Below are positions 1-8,164 of a stretch of DNA of 46,171 nt, one piece after another. The stretch comes from Pararhodobacter sp. GTDB taxonomy: Bacteria; Pseudomonadota; Alphaproteobacteria; Rhodobacterales; Rhodobacteraceae. Where the stretch lies: positions 1 through 46,171 of the forward strand of contig JAFIEG010000030.1 of NCBI GenBank assembly GCA_020832665.1, read 5' to 3'. Position numbers and translations under genes: made by a program. A model generated the notes under the pieces. That model had not been told where the DNA came from. It searched no databases and worked only from the letters and a program-made list of their open reading frames with translations. The stretch's first letter is position 1; every line of letters starts with the position of its first letter.

Positions 1-302
1 GCGCCCTCGCCCTCGCCCGCCCCGCTCGCGCTTTCGGCGCGCGCCAGCTGCGCCACGGCGCCCAGCAGCAGCAGCCCGGTCAGCCCGGCGCCTATCGCCG
101 CTTCGGCCAGGGCGACATCGGGCGCGCCCAGCCGCACCCAGGCCAGCGCCACCAACACGCCATAGACGATGAAGAACACCACGGCGCGAAACCGTGCCGC
201 CGGGGGCGAAAGCCCGCCTTTGCCCCTTGTGCCGGAAACCGCCGCCAGCGCCACGGCGAGGATCAGCAGGCAAAGCGCCAGATCGAAGGTCGAAGCGATC
301 AC
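1..302 (-). CDS. Mrp/Mnh antiporter DUF4040 (MbhD-like) subunit, 3' part missing
   Basis: Hydrophobic membrane protein of the Mrp-type Na+/H+ antiporter set. The gene runs off the left edge, so only about 100 N-terminal residues are seen. The start is GTG at 302, which shares the GTGA overlap with the mnhG stop, as expected for translational coupling. After two transmembrane stretches comes VRLGAPDVALAEAAIGAG, a signature of the DUF4040/MbhD family found as a separate small subunit or as part of large MnhA proteins. The visible end turns charged and Gly/Arg-rich. It follows mnhE, mnhF and mnhG on the same strand; mnhB/C/D-type genes probably continue outside the window. The family call is firm; the exact subunit name varies between organisms. 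Confidence 0.75.
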   Translation of the reverse strand, partial: MIASTFDLALCLLILAVALAAVSGTRGKGGLSPPAARFRAVVFFIVYGVLVALAWVRLGAPDVALAEAAIGAGLTGLLLLGAVAQLARAESASGAGEGEG

Positions 303-598
303 CGCCGCTCACCTTTCATCAGCGCGGCGCGGGCGACGAGTTGCGCCACCGTGCCCGCGGCCAGAAGCGCCAGCGCCCAGATCAGCGCCAGCTTGGCCAC
401 CACCGCCCAGCCCGGCGCCTGAAACATCAGCCCCAGCGCCAGAAAGCCCAGGCCCAGATTGTCGGCCTTGGTCAGCGCATGCAGGCGGCTGAAGACATCG
501 GGGAAACGCAGCAATCCCAGGCTGCCGGCGGCAAAGAAGAACAGCCCCAGCGCGGTGAAGGCGACGCTCAGCCCGTCGCGCAGGAACTCGGCGATCAT
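299..598 (-). CDS. mnhG: Na+/H+ antiporter subunit G
   Basis: Small (99 aa) integral membrane subunit of the multisubunit Mrp cation/proton antiporter. It has three predicted helices and the conserved cytoplasmic segment GLLRFPDVFSRLHALTKADN (about residues 28-47), which is diagnostic of MnhG/PhaG. The ATG at 598 overlaps the mnhF stop by 4 bp and the TGA overlaps the next gene's GTG, so the genes are translationally coupled. Length is normal for the family. It is essential to assembly of the complex, although its own catalytic role is unclear. Confidence 0.93.
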   Translation of the reverse strand: MIAEFLRDGLSVAFTALGLFFFAAGSLGLLRFPDVFSRLHALTKADNLGLGFLALGLMFQAPGWAVVAKLALIWALALLAAGTVAQLVARAALMKGERR

Positions 599-942
599 GG
601 CGCGCGCCCCTCCTGCCTCGTCTCGAAACCTTGGCCACCTTCGGCCATGCAGCTTTCGTCGGGGTCCTCTTCCTCGGGGTCGCCGGCGCCGTCGGGGCTG
701 GTGGCCTTGACGAAGCCCACCGCGGCAAAGGCCGCCAGCAGCGCCAGCACCAGCGCCACATCGAGCGCCGCCGGCGCGCCCAGCACGGCCTGCAGCATCA
801 TCAGCCCCACCCCGGCGGTGCCGACAAGCTGCGCGGCCATCATTCGGTCGGCGCGGCCGGGGCCGCGCCACACCCGCCACAGCGCCGCCGCCAGTGAGGC
901 CAGAAGCCCCAGCGACACCAGCCAGAGCCAGAGCGCCATCAT
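595..942 (-). CDS. mnhF: Na+/H+ antiporter subunit F
   Basis: 115-aa membrane subunit of the Mrp antiporter. There are three helices (about residues 3-22, 33-55 and 60-80) with the family segment GPGRADRMMAAQLVGTAGV after the first. MnhF proteins are usually about 90 residues. This one carries an extra acidic C-terminal tail (GDPEEEDPDES and onward) with no recognised domain. The ATG at 942 overlaps the mnhE stop in an ATGA junction, and its stop overlaps the mnhG start in the same way. Confidence 0.9.
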   Translation of the reverse strand: MMALWLWLVSLGLLASLAAALWRVWRGPGRADRMMAAQLVGTAGVGLMMLQAVLGAPAALDVALVLALLAAFAAVGFVKATSPDGAGDPEEEDPDESCMAEGGQGFETRQEGRAP

Positions 943-1451
943 GCGCCACCGCCGGTGCTGGCGGTTTCATCCTCGCCACCGGCGAGCGGCGCCAGCCGCG
1001 CCTCTTCGCGCCCGGCGGCGGTTTCGAAGCCCCCCTCGCGGTCGATCACATGCACCAGAAGCCGCCCCTTGTGACAGCCCGCGGCCAGCGTGCCGGGCAT
1101 CAGCGAGAGCGCCCCGCCCAGCACCACCCGCCCCGGCGGCGAAAGGTGGCTGCGATGGGTCAGCCAGCCCGACCGCACTGCCGGGCGGCGCTGAAGCGCG
1201 CGCCGGGCCACGTCGATGCCGCCGGCCACCGAACCGGCGACAAACCCCGGCAAGAGACGCAGCGCCCGCCATATCCGCCAGGGCCGCAGGGGCGGCGACA
1301 GGCGCAGGCTCAGCCAGAGCGCGGCCATCACGGACGGCAGGCCGAAGGCCAGCGCCTCGGGCTCGAGCGCCGCGGCAAGGCCCCCCTCGCCGGTCAGCGC
1401 CAGCCAGACCAGCGCCAGAAAGATGCCCCTTTTCAGCAGGCTCAGGGCCAT
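939..1451 (-). CDS. mnhE: Na+/H+ antiporter subunit E
   Basis: 170-aa membrane subunit of the Mrp antiporter. Two N-terminal helices are followed by a soluble domain with LSLMPGTLAAG (about residues 115-125), the typical MnhE motif. The reading frame stays open upstream, but the ATG at 1451 follows GAGGA on the coding strand at good spacing and gives a normal-length protein beginning MALSLLKRG. The upstream in-frame extension falls in a dispersed repeat (1571-1690) and is not coding. It is the first gene seen in the operon mnhE-mnhF-mnhG-DUF4040, so its promoter should lie in 1452-1700. Confidence 0.92.
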   Translation of the reverse strand: MALSLLKRGIFLALVWLALTGEGGLAAALEPEALAFGLPSVMAALWLSLRLSPPLRPWRIWRALRLLPGFVAGSVAGGIDVARRALQRRPAVRSGWLTHRSHLSPPGRVVLGGALSLMPGTLAAGCHKGRLLVHVIDREGGFETAAGREEARLAPLAGGEDETASTGGGA

Positions 1452-1570
1452 GCGGCCATCCTCGTTGCGCGTTTGAATGCCATGGCTGCGCAAGGCTATC
1501 GCAACCCCGCTGGCGGGTAAACCGCGCCAGCGGTGGTGGCCCCGGCACAGGAATGCTTGCGCAAGGTCAA

Positions 1571-1690
1571 GGGGGGCGCTGCCCCCCGTCCGCTTCGCCC
1601 GGGGCTCCGCCCGTTCCTTCGCTGAAATCGCTCCACCGGAGCGATTTCCGGGCGCTCGGAACCCCCCGGCGTATTTCGGGCAAGATGAAG
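1571..1690. repeat. Dispersed hairpin repeat, full copy A
   Basis: It begins with the near-palindrome GGGGGGCGCTGCCCCCC (1571-1587) and ends with GCAAGATGAAG. In the middle is a 10-bp perfect stem, AAATCGCTCC (1625-1634) and GGAGCGATTT (1638-1647), with loop ACC. The same module is at 41448-41577, a shortened copy is at 45489-45551, and a terminal fragment is at 33941-33960. It lies between the 3' end of bdhA and the 5' end of mnhE. Function is unknown; it could be a terminator-like or REP-like element. Confidence 0.85.
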
Positions 1691-1713
1691 AGGACAGGAC
1701 CGAGGGCCCGCCG

Positions 1714-2520
1714 TTACTGCGCCGTCCAGCCGCCATCGACCGGGATTGCCGTGCCGGTGACGTTATGCGCCACCGGCGCGCACAGCCACAGCGCCAGCGC
1801 CCCGATCTCGGACGGATCGGACAGCCGGCGCGAGGGCTGTTTCTCGGCCAGCAGGCTGGCCACCCCCGCCTGGCGGTCGCCGCCCATTTCGGCCGCGCGC
1901 GCCACCACCTGCGGCTCGATGATCGCCGTCTCCGTCCAGCCCGGGCAGATGCAGTTGACCGTCACCCCGCCGCTTTCGCGACTGCCGGCGCCGGCATATT
2001 CCAGAGCCGCCACGCGGCTGAGCCCCACCAGCCCGTATTTCGACGCCACATAGGGTGCCTTGTTGGTCGAGGCCACCAGCCCGTGCACCGAGGCGATGTT
2101 GACCACCCGCCCATAGCCGCGCTCGGCCATGCCCGGCAGCGCCAGCCGCATGCAATGAAAGGCCGCGCTCAGATTGACCGAGAGCACGGCATCCCATATC
2201 TCGGGCGTGGCCTCGGCCAGCGGCACGGTGCGCTGGATGCCGGCATTGTTGACCAGAATGTCGAGCGCCTGCCAGCGCGCGATCTCGTCCATCATCGCCT
2301 CGATCGCCGCGACATCGCGCAGATCGGCATCGAAGAAGCGCACCTCGGGCGCGCCGGCGGCGTGCAACACGGCCTCGGCATGGGCCACCTGTTCGGGCGT
2401 GGCCAGCCCGTGCAGCACGATGCGCGCGCCTTCACCGGCCAGTTCCCTTGCAATTGCCAGCCCGATGCCCTGCACCGAGCCCGTCACCAGCGCCGTCTTT
2501 CCCTCAAGCAGTGCTGTCAT
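1714..2520 (-). CDS. bdhA: 3-hydroxybutyrate dehydrogenase (SDR family)
   Basis: Cytoplasmic NAD-dependent oxidation of (R)-3-hydroxybutyrate to acetoacetate, used in turnover of poly-3-hydroxybutyrate or ketone bodies. The 268-aa protein shows the classical short-chain dehydrogenase pattern: TGSVQGIG nucleotide loop (13-20), NNAG (91-94), catalytic Ser144 in NIASVHGL, and Y157xxxK161. The segments NIASVHGLVASTNKAPYVAS and LLAEKQPS (223-230) are typical of BdhA rather than other SDRs. The start at 2520 lies 17 bp inside the end of the upstream acyl-CoA ligase gene, so the two are probably one transcript. Substrate assignment rests on family signatures only. Confidence 0.9.
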   Translation of the reverse strand: MTALLEGKTALVTGSVQGIGLAIARELAGEGARIVLHGLATPEQVAHAEAVLHAAGAPEVRFFDADLRDVAAIEAMMDEIARWQALDILVNNAGIQRTVPLAEATPEIWDAVLSVNLSAAFHCMRLALPGMAERGYGRVVNIASVHGLVASTNKAPYVASKYGLVGLSRVAALEYAGAGSRESGGVTVNCICPGWTETAIIEPQVVARAAEMGGDRQAGVASLLAEKQPSRRLSDPSEIGALALWLCAPVAHNVTGTAIPVDGGWTAQ

Positions 2521-4036
2521 GGCTTTTCTCCAGCTGCGCGCGCAAGGCGGTCTTGAGCACCTTGCCGTAATTGTTCTTGGGAAGCGCGGCGACGAAGACA
2601 TACTCCTTCGGCCGCTTGAAGCGGGCGATCTGCGCCAGGCAATGCGCATCAAGCGCCTGAGCGCAGGGCTTGCTGCCGGGCTCGGGCACGACAAAGGCCA
2701 CCACCTCTTCGCCCCATTGCGCATGCTTGCGGCCCACCACCGCCACCTCCTGCACCGACTGGTGGGTGAGCAGCGCCTCTTCCACCTCGCGCGGGTAGAT
2801 ATTGGTGCCGCCCGAGATGATCACATCCTTCGAGCGGTCGCGCAGGGTGACGAAGCCGGCCCCATCCATCGTGCCCATGTCGCCGGTCCACAGCCAGCCG
2901 CCGCGCAGCGCCTGCGCGCTGGCCTCGGGCGCCTGCCAGTAGCCCGGCATCACCGCCGGGCCCTGCACCAGGATCTCGCCCATCTCGCCCGGCGGCATGT
3001 CGCGCCCCTCGGTATCGGCGATGCGCACGCGCATATGCGAGAATGCGCGCCCCACCGAGCCCAGCCTTGCGCGCCAGTCGGGGTGGCGGCGCTCGGTGAC
3101 CTGCTCGCGCGACAGCGCGCTGATGGTCATCGGGCTTTCGCCCTGGCCGTAGATCTGCACGAAGCGCGGCCCCATCACCTGCACCGCCTCGGTGATATCG
3201 GCCAGATACATCGGCCCGCCGCCATAGACGATGGTGCGAATGCCCATGGCGCGGCCGCCCTGCGCGCGCGCCTCGGCCACCAGCCGGCGCAGCATGGTGG
3301 GCGCGGCGAACATGTGCACATCGCTCAGCCCCGGCGCCAGCGCCAGGATCTCGGCCGGGTCAAACCCGCCCGATTCGGGCACCACATGGCGCGCGCCGCG
3401 GATGACATGCATGAAGTTGTAAAGCCCCGCGCCATGCGACATCGGCGCGCCGTAGAGCGCGGCATCGCTGGCGTGCACCTCGTCGACATCGGCGAAATAG
3501 CCCAGCACCATGGCCATGATGTTGGCGGAAGTGATGCAAACCCCCTTGGGCTTGCCGGTGGTGCCCGAGGTGTAGAACAGCCAGACCAGATCATCCGCGC
3601 CCATCGGCACCGGCGCGGGCAGCGGCTCGTGCCCGGCAAGCGCGGCAAATTCGGCGCTGCCGGCGCGGATTACCAGCCGCGTGCATTCGGGCAGGGCAAG
3701 GCCGGCACCGGTGTCATCGGAAATAAACAGCGCCTCGGCGCCGGCATTTTCCAGTATCCAGCGCAACTCGGCCGGGTGCAGCCTGGCATTGACGGGCACC
3801 GCCGCGGCCCCGGCAAACCAGATGCCGTAAAGCGCCAGCAGGTATTCGGGCCGGTTGGTCATGAACAGCGCCACCCGCGCGCCCGGGCCGATACCGCGCG
3901 CGGCCAGCGCGGCGCCGATGCCGGCGGCCTGGCGGGCAAAGCCGGCGTAATCGGCCAGCAGCGCCTCGCCGCGCATCAAGGCCGGCGCAGCGGGTTTCAG
4001 CGCCGCCGTTCTTGTCAGCCATTCGGCCGGATTCAT
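2504..4036 (-). CDS. Acyl-CoA synthetase (AMP-forming, class I adenylate-forming)
   Basis: 510-aa ATP-dependent acyl-CoA ligase. It has the adenylate-binding P-loop YTSGTTGKPKG (155-165), the IYGQGESPMT motif, WTGDMG, RSKDVIISGGTNIYP and the C-terminal catalytic lysine motif NNYGKVLK. The start at ATG 4036 (MNPAEW) was chosen over longer in-frame forms because the N-terminal domain begins there and a GGGGGG stretch precedes it. It is co-transcribed with bdhA (17-bp overlap), so a short- or medium-chain acid or ketoacid is a reasonable substrate guess, but the sequence alone does not give the acyl chain. Confidence 0.85.
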   Translation of the reverse strand: MNPAEWLTRTAALKPAAPALMRGEALLADYAGFARQAAGIGAALAARGIGPGARVALFMTNRPEYLLALYGIWFAGAAAVPVNARLHPAELRWILENAGAEALFISDDTGAGLALPECTRLVIRAGSAEFAALAGHEPLPAPVPMGADDLVWLFYTSGTTGKPKGVCITSANIMAMVLGYFADVDEVHASDAALYGAPMSHGAGLYNFMHVIRGARHVVPESGGFDPAEILALAPGLSDVHMFAAPTMLRRLVAEARAQGGRAMGIRTIVYGGGPMYLADITEAVQVMGPRFVQIYGQGESPMTISALSREQVTERRHPDWRARLGSVGRAFSHMRVRIADTEGRDMPPGEMGEILVQGPAVMPGYWQAPEASAQALRGGWLWTGDMGTMDGAGFVTLRDRSKDVIISGGTNIYPREVEEALLTHQSVQEVAVVGRKHAQWGEEVVAFVVPEPGSKPCAQALDAHCLAQIARFKRPKEYVFVAALPKNNYGKVLKTALRAQLEKSHDSTA

Positions 4037-4146
4037 GAAGCCCCCCAACTGCGCTTGCATGCGCGTCGTGCTGGCCGCGCTTGCCATCCCTGCGCACGAG
4101 TCTATCGTCGCGGGAGCTTGAAACAATAGGTGGAAATACCAAGCCC

Positions 4147-4701
4147 ATGGCGCCAGGCACAGATGATGCCGCAATCGGGTTCGATCATGCCCCTGTCGGG
4201 CTGGTGGTGGCTTGCCATCGCGTCATCCGTCGCTGCAATGCGCGTTTTGGCGAAATGTTCGGCTATCGGCCCGAGGTGCTGGCCGGGCAGTCGCTTTCTG
4301 CCCTCTACCCCTCGCAGGAGGAATTCGAGCGCATCGGCGCCATCGGGCTCGAGCGGATGCGCGGCACCGGGCGTTATGATGACGAGCGCATCATGCGCCG
4401 GCGCGGCGGGCAGCTTTTCTGGTGCCGGGTGCGCGGCCAGTCGCTGACCCCGGACGACCCCTTCGCCCATGCCGTCTGGAGCTTCGCCGATCTGTCGGAA
4501 AAGCGCCCGGTGGCTCGGCTCAGCCCGCGCGAGCGCGAGATCGCCATGCTGCTGGTCGCCGGGCACACCAGCAAGGAGATCGCCTTGGCGCTGGGCATCA
4601 GCCCGCGCACCGCCGAGGCGCATCGCGCGCGGCTTTTACACAAATTCGAGGCGCGCAACAGCGCCGAGCTGATCGCCCGGCTGACCGGCGCACCGGTGTG
4701 A
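4147..4701 (+). CDS. PAS domain / LuxR-type HTH transcriptional regulator
   Basis: 184-aa predicted DNA-binding sensor. A PAS fold covers about residues 10-118, ending in WSFADLSEKR. A LuxR/GerE helix-turn-helix follows at 125-179 (LSPREREIAMLLVAGHTSKE, then ISPRTAEAHRARLLHKF). The start at ATG 4147 removes a non-conserved extension and is preceded by AGGTGG. It is divergent from the acyl-CoA ligase/bdhA operon across 110 bp, so that operon is its most likely target. No receiver domain or kinase is seen, so it probably senses a small ligand directly. Confidence 0.82.
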   Translation: MAPGTDDAAIGFDHAPVGLVVACHRVIRRCNARFGEMFGYRPEVLAGQSLSALYPSQEEFERIGAIGLERMRGTGRYDDERIMRRRGGQLFWCRVRGQSLTPDDPFAHAVWSFADLSEKRPVARLSPREREIAMLLVAGHTSKEIALALGISPRTAEAHRARLLHKFEARNSAELIARLTGAPV

Positions 4702-4775
4702 TGCCGGAGTCGGTTGAGCACCGCAAAGCGACGGGAGATGCGCTGCTTGCCGCCGGCGAGTGTGGAGCGGGGGAT

Positions 4776-4835
4776 GGCGGGGTGAACCCCGCCCTACAAC
4801 CCGGCGATTTCCCGTAGGGCAGGGTTCACCCCGCC
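4776..4835. repeat. Large inverted repeat between convergent genes
   Basis: Two 22-bp arms (4776-4797 and 4814-4835) are inverted with one mismatch and separated by 16 bp. Each arm is itself nearly palindromic (GGCGGGGT-GA-ACCCCGCC), so the element can form two small hairpins or one long stem. It sits between the PAS-LuxR gene and ybbP, which converge here. It shares a GTAGGGYRGG-type terminus with the palindrome at 25759. A bidirectional terminator or REP-like role is likely, but there is no T tract. Confidence 0.75.
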
Positions 4836-4922
4836 CTCGTGGCTCGCTCAAACAAGGGCAAATGCCGGCCCGTGCCACCCGATAGACGTGCCCGAAACGC
4901 GTTTCCGGGCGGCGAAGCCTGC

Positions 4923-7469
4923 CTATTCGTTGGTTCTGAGCACCCGCGCCGGGCGCGCCGCCAGCGGGCGCCAGGCAAAGGCCAGCCCGGCCAGCAGCAC
5001 CGCCAGCACGCCGCCGGCCACCACTGCCAGCGCAATCCCGGGGTGAAAGGTGAAGGACAGATCCATTACCCCCACCAGTACCGCGCGCGCACCCAGCGCC
5101 CCGGCAGCCAGCGCCACCAACCCCGCCGCCGCCCCCATCAGCACTGATCGCAGCGCGAAAGAGGCAAGGATCGTGGCGCGGCTGGCGCCAAGCGTCTTGA
5201 GCACCGCCGCCTCGAACACCCGCGCGCGTTCGCCCGCTGCCGCCGCGCCGATCAGCACCACGAAACCCGTTACGAGTACCGCCAGCGCCGCCAGCGCGGT
5301 GGCCGCGGCCAGCGCCGACAGCGCCTCGGCGGCGCGCTCGGCCACCTCGCGCACGGAAATCGCGGTGACATTGGGATAGGCATTCGACAGATCGCGCAGG
5401 ATCGCGCCCTCGGAGGCACGCGCGGCATGGGCGGTGACGATATGCGAATGCGGCGCCGCCTGCAGCGCGGCGGGGTTGAACACCATCACGAAACCGATGC
5501 CGCCGCTGCGAAAATCAAGCTCGCGAAAGCTGGTAATGGTGCCGGTCAGGTCGCGGCCCATCACATTGACCGTGACCTCGTCGCCCAGCGAAAGGCCCAG
5601 ATCGCGCGCCTCGCTCAGGCCAAAGCTGATCAGCGGCGGGCCGGCGTAATCCTCTTGCCACCATTCGCCCTCGGCCAGCACCGTGCCCGGCGGCGGCTCG
5701 GCGGCATAGGTCAGGCCGCGATCGCCGCGCAGCACCCAGTGATCGCCCCATTCGCGCGCCTCAATGCCGTTGATCGCGGTGATGATGCCGCGCAGCTGCG
5801 GCGCGGTCTCGATATCGGCGACGGTGGGATCACCCTGCAGCCGAGCCAGCACGCCGTCGAGCTGGTCGCGCTGGATATCGATCAGGAAGAAAGAGGGCGC
5901 GCGCTCGGGCAGATCGGCGGCGATGGCGCTGCGCAGATTGGCATCGACCTGCCCCACCGCGGCCAGCACCGTCAGCCCCAGCCCCAGCGACAGCACCACC
6001 GCCACAACGCCCTCGCGCACGCCGCCCACCGCGCCCACCGCCAGCCGCAGCGCCGTATGGCCGCGCAGCGCCCGGCTGCGCGCCGCGCGGCGCATGGCCA
6101 CACGCAGCGCCAGCGCCGCCAGCATCAGCACGAAAAGCGATGCCGCAATGCCCGCCGCTGTGGCCAGCGCCAGTTGCCAGACCGCGGCAAAATACGCCGC
6201 CGCGCCGATCAGCGCCGCCAGCGCCAGCCCCAGCGCCAGCAGGTAGCGCGCATGCGGGCGCGCGCGCGCCTCGGCCCCCAGCCCTCGAAACAGCGCCGCC
6301 GCGCGCACCCGTTCGACCCGCGCCAAGGGCCAGAGCGTGAACACCAGCGCCGTCAGCACCCCGTAAAGCGCGGCCTCGAAAAGCGGCGCCGGGTGTATGC
6401 CGACCGAAACCGGCACCGGCAGGCGCGCCTCCATCACCGGCGCCAGCAGGATGGGCACCGCCGCGCCCAGCGCCATCCCCGCCGCCACGCCCAGCGCCGT
6501 CAGCGCGCCGATCTGCAGGAAATAGACCGCGAATATGGTGCGCCCCTCGGCGCCCAGCGTCTTCAGCGTGGCGATGACCGGCGTCTTGCCGTCGAGATAG
6601 CTGCGCACCGCGGCCGAAACGCCGATACCACCCACCGCCAGCCCGGCAAGCCCTACCAGCACCAGAAACGCCCCGATCCGCTCGACAAAGCGGGCCACGC
6701 CGGGCGCGCCCTGGCGTGAATCGCGCCAGCGCACGCCGCCGCCCTCGAAAGCCGCCTGCGCATCGACGCGCAGCGCATCGAGGCTGTCGCCCTCGGCCAG
6801 AAGCACGCGATAGGCGACATCGAACAGCGTGCCGGGGCGCAGAAGCTGCGAATCGGCCAGCGCCTCGCTGGCGACCAGCGTGCGCGGGCCAAAGCCGAAC
6901 TGCCCGCCCACCGCGTCGGGCTCACGCACAAGCGCCGCCATCAGCACGAATTCCTGCGCACCCAGGCGAAAGCGCTCGCCCGGGGCCAGGCCCAGCCGGT
7001 CGACAAGCACGCCATCCATGGCCGCGCCGGGCAAGCCCCCCTCACCCGCCAGCACCGATGCCACCGGCATGGCCGGGCTGAACTCGGCTTCGCCGATCAG
7101 CGGCCAGGCGCCGTCGATGGCCTTGATCTGGGTCACCGCGCGCTCGGAATCCTCGCCCTGCCCGACCACCGCCATCGAGCGGAAATCGACGATCTCGGAC
7201 ACCGCCGCCGCGCGCCCCTCGATCCAGTCGCGCTCATCGGGCTCGGCGAAACGATAGGTCAGGCGCAATTCGGCATCGCCGCCCAGGATGACCGCGCCTT
7301 CGCGTTCCAGCCCGGCCTCGATGGCGGCGCGGATCGAGCCCACCGCGGCAATCGCCCCGATCCCCAGCGCCAGGCACAACAGCAGGATGCGGAACCCCGC
7401 CAGCCCGCCGCGCAATTCGCGCAGCGCCAGCCGCAGGGGTAGCGGCAGGGCGCGCGAAACAGCGCTCAC
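4923..7469 (-). CDS. ybbP: FtsX-family ABC transporter permease (YbbP-like)
   Basis: 848-aa inner-membrane permease with two FtsX-type units: an N-terminal helix (about 20-43), a periplasmic domain, helix groups around 265-385 and 410-460, then a second periplasmic domain and a C-terminal helix set (about 715-840). Length and topology match E. coli YbbP. The start is GTG at 7469, overlapping the ybbA stop by 3 bp. The conserved ybbA-ybbP pair divergent from tesA supports orthology. The family relates to MacB/LolCE-type complexes that extract lipophilic material from the membrane; the actual substrate is not known. Confidence 0.88.
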   Translation of the reverse strand: MSAVSRALPLPLRLALRELRGGLAGFRILLLCLALGIGAIAAVGSIRAAIEAGLEREGAVILGGDAELRLTYRFAEPDERDWIEGRAAAVSEIVDFRSMAVVGQGEDSERAVTQIKAIDGAWPLIGEAEFSPAMPVASVLAGEGGLPGAAMDGVLVDRLGLAPGERFRLGAQEFVLMAALVREPDAVGGQFGFGPRTLVASEALADSQLLRPGTLFDVAYRVLLAEGDSLDALRVDAQAAFEGGGVRWRDSRQGAPGVARFVERIGAFLVLVGLAGLAVGGIGVSAAVRSYLDGKTPVIATLKTLGAEGRTIFAVYFLQIGALTALGVAAGMALGAAVPILLAPVMEARLPVPVSVGIHPAPLFEAALYGVLTALVFTLWPLARVERVRAAALFRGLGAEARARPHARYLLALGLALAALIGAAAYFAAVWQLALATAAGIAASLFVLMLAALALRVAMRRAARSRALRGHTALRLAVGAVGGVREGVVAVVLSLGLGLTVLAAVGQVDANLRSAIAADLPERAPSFFLIDIQRDQLDGVLARLQGDPTVADIETAPQLRGIITAINGIEAREWGDHWVLRGDRGLTYAAEPPPGTVLAEGEWWQEDYAGPPLISFGLSEARDLGLSLGDEVTVNVMGRDLTGTITSFRELDFRSGGIGFVMVFNPAALQAAPHSHIVTAHAARASEGAILRDLSNAYPNVTAISVREVAERAAEALSALAAATALAALAVLVTGFVVLIGAAAAGERARVFEAAVLKTLGASRATILASFALRSVLMGAAAGLVALAAGALGARAVLVGVMDLSFTFHPGIALAVVAGGVLAVLLAGLAFAWRPLAARPARVLRTNE

Positions 7470-8164
7470 TGCGCCGCCTCCGCCGATTGTGCGCCATCAA
7501 TGATGCGCCCATCATGCAGCCGTACCACCCTGTCGCAGCGCGCGGCCAGATCGGGCGCATGAGTGACCAGCACCAGCGTGGCGCCATGCCGGTCGCGCAA
7601 ACCGAAGAGCAGTTCCATGATCGCCTTGCCGGTCTCGGCATCGAGGTTGCCTGTGGGCTCGTCGGCCAGCAGGATAGCCGGGCGCGGCGCGGCGGCGCGG
7701 GCAAGCGCCACGCGCTGCTGCTCGCCGCCCGAAAGCTGCGCCGGGTAGTGATGCAGCCGCGGGCCCAGCCCGACACCGCGCAGCTCTTCCTCGGCGCGCT
7801 CGAACGCATCGCGCCGCCCGGCCAGTTCCAGCGGGGTGGCGACGTTTTCCAGCGCGGTCATGGTGGGAATCAGGTGGAAAGACTGGAACACCACCCCCAT
7901 ATTCCCCCTGCGAAAGCGCGCCAGGCTGTCCTCGTCAAGCGCCGTAAGGTCATGGCCCAGCGCGCGCACCGAACCGGTTGTGGCGCTTTCCAGCCCGCCC
8001 ATCAGCATCAGGAGAGACGATTTGCCCGAACCCGAAGGCCCCACCAGCCCCACGCTTTCGCCCCGCGCGATCTCGAGCGTGATGTCGCGCAATATCTCCA
8101 CCGGGCCGGCATTGCCCATCAGGGTAAGGCCGGCATCTTCGAGCGAAAGAACGGGGTCAGTCAT
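7466..8164 (-). CDS. ybbA: ABC transporter ATP-binding protein (YbbA-like)
   Basis: 232-aa ATPase of the MacB/LolD type. Walker A is GPSGSGKS (42-49), the Q-loop is VVFQSFHLIP, the signature LSGGEQQR, Walker B LLADEPTGNLD, and the H-loop VTHAPD. The ATG at 8164 is preceded by AGGAAAG on the coding strand. It pairs with the downstream permease (3-bp overlap) to form one transporter. The start codon lies at the same place as the divergent tesA candidate start, so the promoters for the two directions must interleave around 8165-8240. Confidence 0.92.
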   Translation of the reverse strand: MTDPVLSLEDAGLTLMGNAGPVEILRDITLEIARGESVGLVGPSGSGKSSLLMLMGGLESATTGSVRALGHDLTALDEDSLARFRRGNMGVVFQSFHLIPTMTALENVATPLELAGRRDAFERAEEELRGVGLGPRLHHYPAQLSGGEQQRVALARAAAPRPAILLADEPTGNLDAETGKAIMELLFGLRDRHGATLVLVTHAPDLAARCDRVVRLHDGRIIDGAQSAEAAQ

